Shown: positions 1 through 6,836, counted from the stretch's first letter. The stretch is 9,905 nt of DNA from Dehalococcoidia bacterium (GCA_015661045.1 JACVQG010000025.1:1-9905); one strand, 5' to 3'. The notes: generated by a model from the sequence alone, not told the origin. Numbers and translations: made by a program.

Positions 1-509
1 CCGGGAAGATTATAGATAAGGTCAATATTTATGTTTTCAAAACCAGCTTGCCTTGCGAAAGTGAATGCTTCAACAGCCTGCGTGACTGAGTGTATCCTGC
101 CCAGAATTTTGAGATCAATATCATCCAGACTCTGGAAACCCAGACTCAAGCGGTTAAATCCCAGAACATGTAATGAATTAAGCCATTTATGAGTGACAGT
201 GCCGGGGTTGGCCTCCAGAGTAATCTCTGTAGCCTTATCCACTTTATAATATTTATTACAAGCGCCTATGATTTTATCTATTTGCGATATGCTAAGTAAA
301 CTGGGCGTGCCACCACCAAAATAGATTGTAGATATCTGTCTATTGTTATCCCGAGCCCGGAACTGGATTTCTTTAGTCAACGCTTCTACATAGCCTGGGA
401 CAAGCGCCTCCAATCCTCCAAAGGAATTAAAGTCACAATACCCGCACTTCGACCTGCAAAAAGGAATATGGATATAAAGACTAAGAGATGAAATTCCGCT
501 GTGAGCCAT
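1..509 (-). CDS. hemW: HemW-like radical SAM protein (heme chaperone / coproporphyrinogen oxidase-like), N-terminal 169 residues, 3' end cut by the window
   Basis: The N-terminal half of a radical SAM protein of the HemN/HemW family. Seen: an SLYIHIPFC opening, then the cluster motif C18-x3-C22-x2-C25 followed by DF, the glycine-rich YFGGGTPSLL segment (SAM binding), EANPGTV, RLSLGFQS and a final INIDLIYNLP. True HemN carries a fourth cysteine right after the third; here it is Asp, which points to HemW. HemW proteins bind heme and are thought to deliver it to respiratory proteins, and many are misannotated as oxygen-independent coproporphyrinogen III oxidase. The ATG at 507-509 is the only reasonable start, because an in-frame TAA lies at 519-521 and none of the intervening codons is a start. 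The AGGAG at 528-532 is rather far away (18 bases), so translation may be weak. The gene is divergent from the PHP gene. Heme chaperone versus another radical SAM role cannot be settled from this fragment. Confidence 0.88.
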   Translation of the reverse strand, partial: MAHSGISSLSLYIHIPFCRSKCGYCDFNSFGGLEALVPGYVEALTKEIQFRARDNNRQISTIYFGGGTPSLLSISQIDKIIGACNKYYKVDKATEITLEANPGTVTHKWLNSLHVLGFNRLSLGFQSLDDIDLKILGRIHSVTQAVEAFTFARQAGFENINIDLIYNLP

Positions 510-577
510 AGTTGGATGTTAGCATATCTCCTGCCTTTGGAGCAAAAATAATAACGGCGCCCAAATACATCCGAATA

Positions 578-606
578 TTGAAATCCCCCTGTCAGGCTGT
601 TATAAT
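578..606 (+). promoter_or_regulatory. Strong sigma70-type promoter for the PHP gene, producing a near-leaderless mRNA
   Basis: TTGAAA (578-583), a 17-base spacer, then a perfect TATAAT (601-606). Transcription should begin near 613-614, only about five bases before the ATG at 619. No Shine-Dalgarno-like sequence lies between the -10 box and the start codon, which fits leaderless translation. The match is by eye and the start site is predicted. Confidence 0.75.
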
Positions 607-618
607 CCTTTCTAGCCA

Positions 619-1377
619 ATGTTTAGAAAGCTTGATTTTCACATTCATTCACCAGCCTCTGATTGTTACGCTGATAACATGAGCCCCGAGTCCAACATTC
701 ATACCTCCCCGCAGGAAATTGTGGATGCTGCCATTACGGCTGGTCTTCACGGGATAGCTATTGTTGACCATAATAGCGCTATATGGATAGATAGAATGCA
801 AAAAGCGATCCGGGGCGCCCCGGTAGTCCTTTTCCCGGGCATAGAGATCTCTTCTAAAGGCGGGCACGTTCTGGCTATTTTTGAGCCGGAGACCCCATCG
901 ACAGAACTCACCAGGTTGGTTCAGGACATTGGATTCGCTCCTGCTCAGTTCGGACTAGGCTACCTTGAGGCAGACAAATGGATGGACGAGGTCTTTAATC
1001 TGATAACGGAACGAGGCGGATTGGCAATCTCGGCCCACGTTGACCGCCGACCGCGCGGTTTTATCGCTGCCTCTGAGATTGCCACCGACGTAAAAAAGCG
1101 TATTTTCAATAATCCTAATCTGCAAGCTCTGGAAATTACCATTCCTCAAAATAAACAACTCTGGAATGACGGACAAATGCCGGGTTTCCCGCAAGGCAAG
1201 GCTTGTGTCCAGGGTTCCGATGCTCATGCGCCTGCAGAGATGGGACGGCGGCCTATTTATGTCGATATACCTGAACTTAATCTCGATGGCCTCCGGCTGG
1301 CTTTCCTGGAATACAAATCCAGAATCAAATTCCCAAACGAGATCGAATCTGAGGCGGCTCCAAAAGCCCTGGCTTAG
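619..1377 (+). CDS. PHP-domain metal-dependent phosphoesterase
   Basis: A 252-residue stand-alone PHP protein (polymerase and histidinol phosphatase superfamily, the metal-dependent TIM-like barrel also found in DNA polymerase III alpha and HisK). Visible metal-ligand motifs in order: H8-I-H10 with SPASDC after it; IVDH (D50, H51); PGIEIS (E76) with GGH (H83); ISAHVD (H140); and GSDAH (D201, H203). All expected ligands are present, so it should be an active hydrolase, probably of a phosphomonoester or phosphodiester. The substrate cannot be read from sequence; relatives include 3',5'-nucleoside bisphosphate phosphatases. The segment around 85-170 is longer than in minimal PHP proteins. It is soluble, with no signal peptide. 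The start is supported by the LDFHIHSPASD opening, which is normally within ten residues of the N-terminus. It is first in a plus-strand group with the small membrane protein and the PlsY-like gene. Confidence 0.88.
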   Translation: MFRKLDFHIHSPASDCYADNMSPESNIHTSPQEIVDAAITAGLHGIAIVDHNSAIWIDRMQKAIRGAPVVLFPGIEISSKGGHVLAIFEPETPSTELTRLVQDIGFAPAQFGLGYLEADKWMDEVFNLITERGGLAISAHVDRRPRGFIAASEIATDVKKRIFNNPNLQALEITIPQNKQLWNDGQMPGFPQGKACVQGSDAHAPAEMGRRPIYVDIPELNLDGLRLAFLEYKSRIKFPNEIESEAAPKALA

Positions 1378-1429
1378 CAATCGCTGAGCTATATAACAAC
1401 CGGATAAAATATAAGGGAGGTATGATTCA

Positions 1430-1585
1430 ATGATACAAATCGCCGGCGCTATAGCTATGATAGGTATCTGGATAATTCTTTACCCATTCACTACCAAAGA
1501 TGTAACCCGCGCTCCATGGCTTCATGTGCTATTGGGAGCAGTAACTGCTCTTTTAGGAGTATGGGCTTCATTTACTGTCCGTTAG
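1430..1585 (+). CDS. Small two-helix membrane protein, 51 residues, function unknown
   Basis: This short gene has a strong ribosome binding site, AGGGAGG at 1414-1420, nine bases before the ATG. The 51-residue product has a hydrophobic helix at about 2-20 (ending IILYPF), a short polar loop TTKDVTRAP, and a second helix at about 30-48 (WLHVLLGAVTALLGVWASF). The WLHVLLGA...LLGVW pattern recalls one unit of SPW-repeat membrane proteins, but I would not assign it to that family on this evidence. It lies 52 bases after the PHP gene and 52 bases before the PlsY-like gene, all on the plus strand, so the three are probably cotranscribed. An earlier ATG at 1422 gives only a three-codon frame (MIQ-stop) and is too close to the ribosome binding site to be used. 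No function is assigned. Confidence 0.72.
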   Translation: MIQIAGAIAMIGIWIILYPFTTKDVTRAPWLHVLLGAVTALLGVWASFTVR

Positions 1586-1637
1586 CGGCTAAACAACACC
1601 TGTAAAACTTCTCAGCCTTTAAATAGATGGATACTTT

Positions 1638-2282
1638 ATGGCTTCGATAGCCTTCATTATTAGCGCTTACCTGATTGGCTCCATGCCCCAGGTGTACTGG
1701 CTTATAAGACTCAAAGGCAGCGACATACATGGCAACGACTTGCATGAACATCTATGGAGTTTGAGCCATAAGCTGGGGGCTATCGGGTTTATAATCGATT
1801 TAGCCAAAGGGGCGGTTGTTATTTTGTTGGGCAGGTGGCTTAATTTCCCCGTGGAAACAATCGCTATGGCTGGACTGTTGGTCGTAGTGGGGCAAATGTG
1901 GCCGGTTTACCTCCTTCGTTCAGGAGGCGGAGGCAATAGCGCAGCATCAACCGTGGCGCTAACATTAGCGGTTTACCCATTTTTAATTGCGCTTATTCCA
2001 GTTTTGATTGGCTTAAGCTGGAGAATTGTTACCCATATTAAGAAAGGGCAACATCCACTCGGTCATCCACATAGTAAAAGTATGCCCATCGGGGTATTTA
2101 CCGCGTTGGCCACCCTGCCACTGTCCAGTTGGTTATTGAGTGAACCGATAGCAATAACTCTTTCATTTCTGGGACTGTTCGTAACCATAATCGGGCGCAG
2201 GTTAATAAAAGGGTTGATTGAAGAATCCCGCGTTAAACCGCTCACAGCAAAGATAGTTTTAAAGCACTTTATTTTAGATTAA
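1638..2282 (+). CDS. PlsY-like integral membrane protein with degenerate acyltransferase motifs
   Basis: A 214-residue polytopic protein with about six hydrophobic segments (roughly 3-24, 46-66, 74-94, 107-130, 150-167, 169-187). The opening ISAYLIGSMPQVYWLIRLKG and the IIDLAKGA segment match the glycerol-3-phosphate acyltransferase PlsY (acyl-phosphate dependent, first step of phospholipid synthesis). The catalytic signatures are altered, however. Motif 1, usually GSGNIGATN, reads HGNDLHEHLW here. Motif 2, usually GHxFPxF...GGKG, reads GQMWPVY...GGGG (His to Gln at 86, Lys to Gly at 98). The C-terminal arginine-rich HREN motif is not recognisable. A His-rich loop (GQHPLGHPHS, 137-146) is unusual. 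It is therefore a PlsY-fold protein that either uses another substrate or is inactive. The start has only a weak AGATGGA upstream. Its 3' end converges with hisS, 15 bases away. Confidence 0.75.
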   Translation: MASIAFIISAYLIGSMPQVYWLIRLKGSDIHGNDLHEHLWSLSHKLGAIGFIIDLAKGAVVILLGRWLNFPVETIAMAGLLVVVGQMWPVYLLRSGGGGNSAASTVALTLAVYPFLIALIPVLIGLSWRIVTHIKKGQHPLGHPHSKSMPIGVFTALATLPLSSWLLSEPIAITLSFLGLFVTIIGRRLIKGLIEESRVKPLTAKIVLKHFILD

Positions 2283-2297
2283 TTCTAAATCATCTAT

Positions 2298-3551
2298 CTA
2301 TAACCGGTTTATTTCAGACACCAATTTATCCTGAGGAACCGGCCGTTGTTCACTGGTGGACATGTCCCTTAATATCGCGATGCCTTGCCGTAATTCATCA
2401 TCACCCAGAAGGAGAGTAAATTTCGCCCCCAGAGCATTAGCATGACGGAACTGTGCTTTCAGGCTTTTGTTTCCCAGAGCTTGCTCGGTTGAAACCCCCG
2501 CTCGTCTAAGCTGTGTCACTATCTCTTTAGACTTTAATCTGGCTGCTTCACCCACGAAGGCAACAAATACTTGCGGTTGCGGTACAGGTGGCACAGCAAC
2601 GTTCTGCCTTTTCAAATTGAGAACGATGCGCTCGATTCCGGTCGCCAGGCCCACTGCAGGAGTAGGCTGGCCGCCTAACTCTCCGATTAATCCATCATAA
2701 CGGCCGCCGCCGCCGATAGTGCTCTGAGCGCCCTCCTCTTTAGGCTGGACCTCGAATACCGTGCGGGTATAATAATCCAGGCCCCGCACCAGACGGTGGT
2801 TAATGTTGAATGGAATCTCCAGGATGCCTAAATATTTTTGGAGTGAAGCGAAGTGGCTGGCACAGTCAGCACAGAGATAATCGGAATTACGCGGCGCTGC
2901 CCCGGAGATTGGCTGGCAGCTTGCCTGTTTGCAGTCGAGTAACCGCAAAGGGTTCTTTTCATAGCGGATTTTGCAATCATTGCAGACACTGGATAATTGG
3001 CCTGAGTAATATTTTTTCAATAACTCCAGATATTTCGGACGGCATTCCCTGCACCCGATCGAATTAAGCTGCAAACTAAGTCCATTTATGCCAAGGGAGC
3101 TATATAGCTGCCAGGCCATGTCTATAACCTCGGCATCCAGAGCAGGATCGGATTCACCTATAGCCTCATAGCCAAACTGATGGTGCTCCCGGTACCTGCC
3201 GGACTGTGGCCGCTCATAGCGGAATATCGAAGAGAAATAGTACAGCTTTACCGGTTGGGGAAGAGTATGCATACCGTGTTCGATATATGCCCGGCATACC
3301 GGGGCTGTGCCCTCGGGACGCAGAGTCATCAAACTCTTGCCACGGTCTTCAAAGGTGTAAGTTTCCTTTTCAACTATATCGGTCCCCTGGCCTATAGTGC
3401 GGGTAAAAAGGCCGCCTTCTTCAAAAACCGGGGTATCTATGCGCTTATAACCATAAATATTGCATAAATGGATGGCCTTATTTTCAATATACCGCCAGTA
3501 TTGCTGTTCAGAGGGGAGAATATCGAATGTCCCACGCGGGGCCTTAAACAA
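2298..3551 (-). CDS. hisS: Histidyl-tRNA synthetase (class II), TTG start
   Basis: HisRS, 417 residues, normal length for bacteria; charges tRNA-His in the cytosol. Seen: the FKAPRGTFDILP opening; TLRPEGTAP; motif 2 with YYFSSIFRYERPQSGRYREHHQFG (103-127); the histidine-binding loop GLDYYTRTVFEV (257-268); GGGGRYDGL; motif 3 GLATGIERI (301-309); and the C-terminal anticodon-binding domain from about 325 to 417. The insertion at 166-233 holds eight cysteines (C167, C170, C190, C193, C207, C212, C227, C230), an arrangement found in a bacterial HisRS subgroup and suggestive of a metal-bound or structured insertion. The start codon is TTG at 3551; an AGGAGG precedes it by five bases and the next in-frame ATG would remove the conserved N-terminus. 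It lies 90 bases downstream of the protease gene on the same strand. Confidence 0.97.
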   Translation of the reverse strand: MFKAPRGTFDILPSEQQYWRYIENKAIHLCNIYGYKRIDTPVFEEGGLFTRTIGQGTDIVEKETYTFEDRGKSLMTLRPEGTAPVCRAYIEHGMHTLPQPVKLYYFSSIFRYERPQSGRYREHHQFGYEAIGESDPALDAEVIDMAWQLYSSLGINGLSLQLNSIGCRECRPKYLELLKKYYSGQLSSVCNDCKIRYEKNPLRLLDCKQASCQPISGAAPRNSDYLCADCASHFASLQKYLGILEIPFNINHRLVRGLDYYTRTVFEVQPKEEGAQSTIGGGGRYDGLIGELGGQPTPAVGLATGIERIVLNLKRQNVAVPPVPQPQVFVAFVGEAARLKSKEIVTQLRRAGVSTEQALGNKSLKAQFRHANALGAKFTLLLGDDELRQGIAILRDMSTSEQRPVPQDKLVSEINRL

Positions 3552-3556
3552 AAATT

Positions 3557-3562
3557 CCTCCT
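3557..3562 (-). promoter_or_regulatory. Consensus ribosome binding site that fixes the TTG start of hisS
   Basis: AGGAGG on the minus strand, five bases upstream of TTG at 3549-3551. A perfect Shine-Dalgarno at this spacing supports TTG as the real initiation codon, together with the conserved FKAPRGT residues right after it. Confidence 0.8.
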
Positions 3563-3573
3563 ATAAAAGACGT

Positions 3574-3617
3574 AGCTAGAGCGAGAGCTAGAGACCGCCA
3601 CACCCCCCTCTGTCTCT
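3574..3617 (-). repeat. Low-complexity hisS leader with short direct repeats
   Basis: The 90-base spacer between the protease gene and hisS is compositionally odd. AGCTAGAG occurs twice (3574-3581 and 3586-3593) separated by four bases. A CT-rich tract with TGTCTC repeats follows at 3608-3622. AGAGAC (3590-3595) can pair with GTCTCT (3612-3617) to give a weak six-base-pair hairpin. No T-run follows, so it is not a convincing terminator. No T-box element is recognisable; the spacer is short for one. Function unknown. Confidence 0.4.
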
Positions 3618-3641
3618 GTCTCAATTCTCTATCTAACCAGT

Positions 3642-4826
3642 TTAAATCCCTAACTCCGAGCGGGTGCGGATGAAACGGATCAGGTTTTCCTTAGTAACAA
3701 TCCCTACAAGGATGCCATTTTCTATTACGGGCAACTGGTTAATATCTTCCTGGTCCAGCCTGTCAAGTATCTCTGTGGCATCATCTTCCATGCGGGCAAT
3801 CTGTAGTTGGTCTATTGGGGTCATAGCCTGTTTTAAGAGAGTAGTATCCCATTGGGTCTGAGGGATAGCCTTGATATCCTTGAGGGTTATTATCCCGGAC
3901 AGACGGATGCCATCAGTGGCCAGAAAGCAGCTACGACCGGCTGGTATGATATGTTCCTGTGCCACCTGTTTGAGGGTGTTCTCCTGGGGAACGCTGACAC
4001 AATCCCTGGTTATCACGTCCCGGACCTTCAAGCCTTTCAAAGCTTCCCGGAGCATAGCTTGCTGATAGCTGGAGGAAGCGGCATTTTCCAGGAACCAGCC
4101 GATAAAAGCCAGCCAAAGACTGCCGATCCCGCCGAACTCCAATAACCCTATCCTGAAAGGTACAAAGAATCCGTAGATACCAGCAAATATGAATATATAG
4201 GCAACCCACCGTCCTATGCGAGATGCCCATAATGTAGCCCATTTGTAGTTGTCGCTGGCTTTCCATAGTATCGAACGCAGGACCCGTCCCCCATCTAGGG
4301 GAAAGCCGGGAATGAGATTGAACGCGGCTAAAGATATATTAATATAGATTAACCAGCCAGTCATTGCCCTTATAGGTTCACTGTAAGAGCCGACTAACCA
4401 CCAGATCAGACTGAATGCACCGGCCAAGACCAGGGAGGAGACTGGCCCGGCTGCTGCCATAACCAGTTCTTCCAACGGTTTTGGCGATTCCCGGCTAATA
4501 CGAGCTACACCACCGAAGATAAAAAGGGTAATGCTGCGTACCGGAATCCCCTGGCGTAGAGAGAACCAGCTATGAGCTAACTCGTGAGCGACGACTGATG
4601 CAAAAAACAATATGGATGTAACAATCCCAACTATCCAATAGAGGCTTCTATTCCAATTAGGAAACTCATGTGGGAATACAAAGAATGATAAAGACCATAT
4701 CACTAGAGCAAATATTATAAACCATGAAATATGTAGATATATGGGGATACCCATTATTTTCCCAAGACGGAAAGAGGTGTTTATTTTGCCTTGCTGTTGT
4801 TTAAGCAAAGTCGTAAAAGGTTTCAC
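3642..4826 (-). CDS. Site-2-protease-type membrane metalloprotease (peptidase M50) with C-terminal CBS pair
   Basis: A 394-residue intramembrane zinc protease of the S2P/M50 family. Order: an N-terminal cytoplasmic stretch and helix (about 28-50); the catalytic HELAH (H81, E82, H85) in a helix; further hydrophobic segments near 122-147 and 155-172; the third zinc ligand in NLIPGFPLDGG (170-180, D178); more helices to about 247; then two CBS domains (about 268-322 and 333-390). S2P proteases cut transmembrane segments, for example of anti-sigma factors. The CBS pair, typical of one S2P subgroup, may bind a nucleotide and gate activity. The start is GTG at 4826. The overlapping ATG at 4828 is out of frame and meets a stop at once (ATGTGA), and an in-frame TAA lies upstream at 4848-4850. 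The substrate is unknown, as no sigma/anti-sigma gene is adjacent. Confidence 0.93.
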   Translation of the reverse strand: MKPFTTLLKQQQGKINTSFRLGKIMGIPIYLHISWFIIFALVIWSLSFFVFPHEFPNWNRSLYWIVGIVTSILFFASVVAHELAHSWFSLRQGIPVRSITLFIFGGVARISRESPKPLEELVMAAAGPVSSLVLAGAFSLIWWLVGSYSEPIRAMTGWLIYINISLAAFNLIPGFPLDGGRVLRSILWKASDNYKWATLWASRIGRWVAYIFIFAGIYGFFVPFRIGLLEFGGIGSLWLAFIGWFLENAASSSYQQAMLREALKGLKVRDVITRDCVSVPQENTLKQVAQEHIIPAGRSCFLATDGIRLSGIITLKDIKAIPQTQWDTTLLKQAMTPIDQLQIARMEDDATEILDRLDQEDINQLPVIENGILVGIVTKENLIRFIRTRSELGI

Positions 4827-4855
4827 ATTAATCTCGCAATTACTCTCTTAATATT

Positions 4856-4884
4856 ACTCTACATTAATATGCTAATTCTTTCAA
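4856..4884 (-). promoter_or_regulatory. Possible promoter for the M50 protease gene
   Basis: On the minus strand, TTGAAA (4879-4884), a 17-base spacer and TAGAGT (4856-4861, four of six matches to TATAAT). The predicted start is near 4849, about 23 bases before the GTG. It lies between the palindrome that ends the preceding gene and the start codon, the right place for a promoter, but the -10 box is weak. Confidence 0.4.
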
Positions 4885-4889
4885 CGAAG

Positions 4890-4917
4890 GTAAGGGCACG
4901 GCATGCCGTGCCCCTAC
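4890..4917. repeat. REP-like palindrome, 28 bases, overlapping the end of the AOR-family gene
   Basis: The core GGGCACGGCATGCCGTGCCC (4894-4913) is a perfect 20-base palindrome with no spacer. The flanks GTAA and CTAC extend pairing to 28 bases with one mismatch, which would be a G-U pair in the minus-strand transcript. It contains the TAG stop (4914-4916) of the oxidoreductase gene. Its GC richness and symmetry resemble dispersed palindromic repeats (REP-type) in bacterial intergenic regions. As RNA it would form a strong hairpin after the stop codon, but no U-run follows, so it is better called a repeat or mRNA 3'-end stabiliser than a canonical terminator. I saw only this one copy in the window. 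Confidence 0.7.
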
Positions 4918-6836
4918 GGAGATAAAAGATTATCTTTTTTTAGCCCCTCCGCCACTTCCGGCATCCCTAGCTCTGTGAGTTTCGTTTTAGTCTGGAGTCC
5001 GGTGGCCACATCCCATTCCCTCAGAGCATAATACTCGTCTTTCATCTTTTCGAATTTTTGCCTGTCCAGCACCTCGCCTTTGCGGCTTACTGGTTCGCCG
5101 TTTTTACCCGGCACCAAACACTCCGGCTGCACCAGATGATACCGTAATGGCGACGTGAACCAGGTGGCAGTAACAGTATCGGCATCCCGACCCCGGTGCC
5201 CTTCCCTTGTCATAATCGCCCGCTGTAAATTAAATATCCGCTCTCCGAATCTATTTAATCCGGCCTCGTCAACTTCCTGACCGGTAATGGCGGAGTACAC
5301 TTTACTTTCAAAACCCGGGTCTCCCACATGCTCTTCCTCGAACTCCACATCGGTGATAGGCCATAGCCAGTCACATAGGACCAGGCTCTCCTTAAGATGC
5401 TGCCTATCCTGGATTTTGAGGGCGCTTAATGCCTTGCCCTCATAGGTCGAGAAATCGGCTGCTATCTCGCTTCCCCAGAACTTCTTAGCTATAGCCCGGA
5501 CAAGGTCGCTGGAGACGAAAGCCCCAGGATCCTTGTGCACCCACTTCAGCCATCGCCCCACGAGCAAAACGATCTCGTGGAGTTGCTGGATAGGCTGGCG
5601 CGGCTCCATTGCCATGAGTAGGGCGGTGGTTATATATACACGAGGCTCGTAGTCGCTCCTCTGTCCAGAATTGGTAAAGTAATCCGTCAGTTGTTCCTGA
5701 GCCTTTGGTCCTAATTGGGCGGCCGCTTTGAAAGTCCCACCGGCCAGTATTTCACCGAATCCCTGTCTCAGAGCAATTGTCTTGATAAGGGACTCTATAA
5801 ACTCCAGGCTACCCGGCTTAGAAAGAGGAATACCGGTGCTTTCCTCGGTGATAACACCTGCCTGAAAGCAACGCCATAGCCAGAGAATCATAACATCCAG
5901 GGTATTAGTATCCACACCGTATTGGTCGCATAGCTTGGTAGCAAAAAATGGCACCTCGGTCTTCTTCCCGTAGAACTTCTCTGCCCGGGCTTGATAGAAG
6001 AGGCCGGCCTGGCACATGAATTTTCCTTTTTGCCCGTTCTCAGCCTGGTATGTGCGGCGGGAGCAGTTACCGATACAACCGTAACACACATCCTTTTTTA
6101 CATTCGGCCCTTCAAACACGCCCTGAATACCGACCGGGTTCCCCTTTCGTAGTATCCGAAATCTATCTAATAATTCTTTAAACCCCTGAGGATTAGCTAC
6201 AGGAAAATTCTTTTTCGTTCCTTTTACCACAACGGCTTTAAGATTTTTTGAACCCATAACTGCACCCAGCCCGCCCGAGCCACTGGCATCGTTATCAGCC
6301 AGGATAGTCGCCAGGGCTACCTGATTTTCACCCGCCGGGCCGGTAGTTACTACTTTAACCGAAGCCCCTAGCTCGCCTTTAAGCATCTCCCGCGCGTCCA
6401 TAGCGCCTTTGCCCCAGAGCGCCGATGCATCTTTTATTTCAACTTTTCCATCATGGATAAAAAGATATACAGGCTTATCAGACTTGCCGTGGACAACCAG
6501 GGCATCATAGCCCGCAAATTTAAGCTCTGCGCCCCAGTGGCCTCCAAAATTGGAATAGGTGAAATGCTCCGGATTGATTGCGGAGGATTTACCACAAACC
6601 ACCCACCGGCTGCCGCCGATAGATGGATAACACGATAAAGGACCGGTGGCAAAGGTCAAACGGTTGTCTGGGTCAAGAGCTTTTACATGCGGAGGAACCT
6701 CGTCCCAGTGGATTTTGGCAGCCAGGCCACGTCCCCCCAGGAACCGGTCGGCATAAACCGCAGTCGAAGACTCCGTACTTTTCCCTGCGGATAAGTCCAC
6801 CCGCAAAATTTTGCCCGTATATGGAGAGATAGCCAT
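4914..6836 (-). CDS. Aldehyde:ferredoxin oxidoreductase family protein (tungsten-type), divergent member
   Basis: 640 residues, typical of AOR enzymes, which oxidise aldehydes to acids at a tungsten-bispterin site and pass electrons to ferredoxin in the cytoplasm. Seen: the N-terminal pterin domain (KILRVDLSAG, FLGGRGLAAK, SNFGGHWGAELKFAGYDALVVHGK at 95-118, TGPAGEN, GAVMGSKNLKAVVVKG); the [4Fe-4S] motif C251-x2-C254-x3-C258; and the likely fourth ligand C488. The first pterin signature DxxGL(C/D) is present as DQYGVD (304-309). The second reads ESLVLC (483-488), with Asp to Glu and Gly to Val. The usual arginine-glycine-alanine-cysteine-histidine stretch after the PxYDPR-like segment is replaced around 396-420. 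This suggests a subfamily distinct from the classical aldehyde enzyme; the substrate is open. AGGGGG lies five bases before the ATG. An 87-base spacer separates it from hicA. Confidence 0.92.
   Translation of the reverse strand: MAISPYTGKILRVDLSAGKSTESSTAVYADRFLGGRGLAAKIHWDEVPPHVKALDPDNRLTFATGPLSCYPSIGGSRWVVCGKSSAINPEHFTYSNFGGHWGAELKFAGYDALVVHGKSDKPVYLFIHDGKVEIKDASALWGKGAMDAREMLKGELGASVKVVTTGPAGENQVALATILADNDASGSGGLGAVMGSKNLKAVVVKGTKKNFPVANPQGFKELLDRFRILRKGNPVGIQGVFEGPNVKKDVCYGCIGNCSRRTYQAENGQKGKFMCQAGLFYQARAEKFYGKKTEVPFFATKLCDQYGVDTNTLDVMILWLWRCFQAGVITEESTGIPLSKPGSLEFIESLIKTIALRQGFGEILAGGTFKAAAQLGPKAQEQLTDYFTNSGQRSDYEPRVYITTALLMAMEPRQPIQQLHEIVLLVGRWLKWVHKDPGAFVSSDLVRAIAKKFWGSEIAADFSTYEGKALSALKIQDRQHLKESLVLCDWLWPITDVEFEEEHVGDPGFESKVYSAITGQEVDEAGLNRFGERIFNLQRAIMTREGHRGRDADTVTATWFTSPLRYHLVQPECLVPGKNGEPVSRKGEVLDRQKFEKMKDEYYALREWDVATGLQTKTKLTELGMPEVAEGLKKDNLLSP

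Noticed and set aside
386..619. A 77-codon minus-strand frame overlapping the hemW start and the divergent promoter region
   Set aside because: It overlaps hemW in another frame, covers the PHP promoter, and its translation has no recognisable family pattern.
955..1380. A 141-codon minus-strand frame inside the PHP gene
   Set aside because: It is antisense to a gene with all PHP metal-binding motifs; its product has no coherent domain and it has no convincing ribosome binding site.
2299..2308. AACCGGTT palindrome between the PlsY-like gene and hisS as a bidirectional terminator
   Set aside because: It is only eight bases, lies in the last codons of hisS, and has no adjacent T-run or stable stem.
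3590..3617. AGAGAC/GTCTCT hairpin as the terminator of the protease gene or as a T-box for hisS
   Set aside because: The stem is six base pairs with a 16-base loop and no U-run, and no T-box features are recognisable in the 90-base spacer.
3931..4266. A 111-codon minus-strand frame inside the M50 protease gene
   Set aside because: It is a different frame of the same strand within a gene whose HELAH, PLDGG and CBS regions are all in the other frame.
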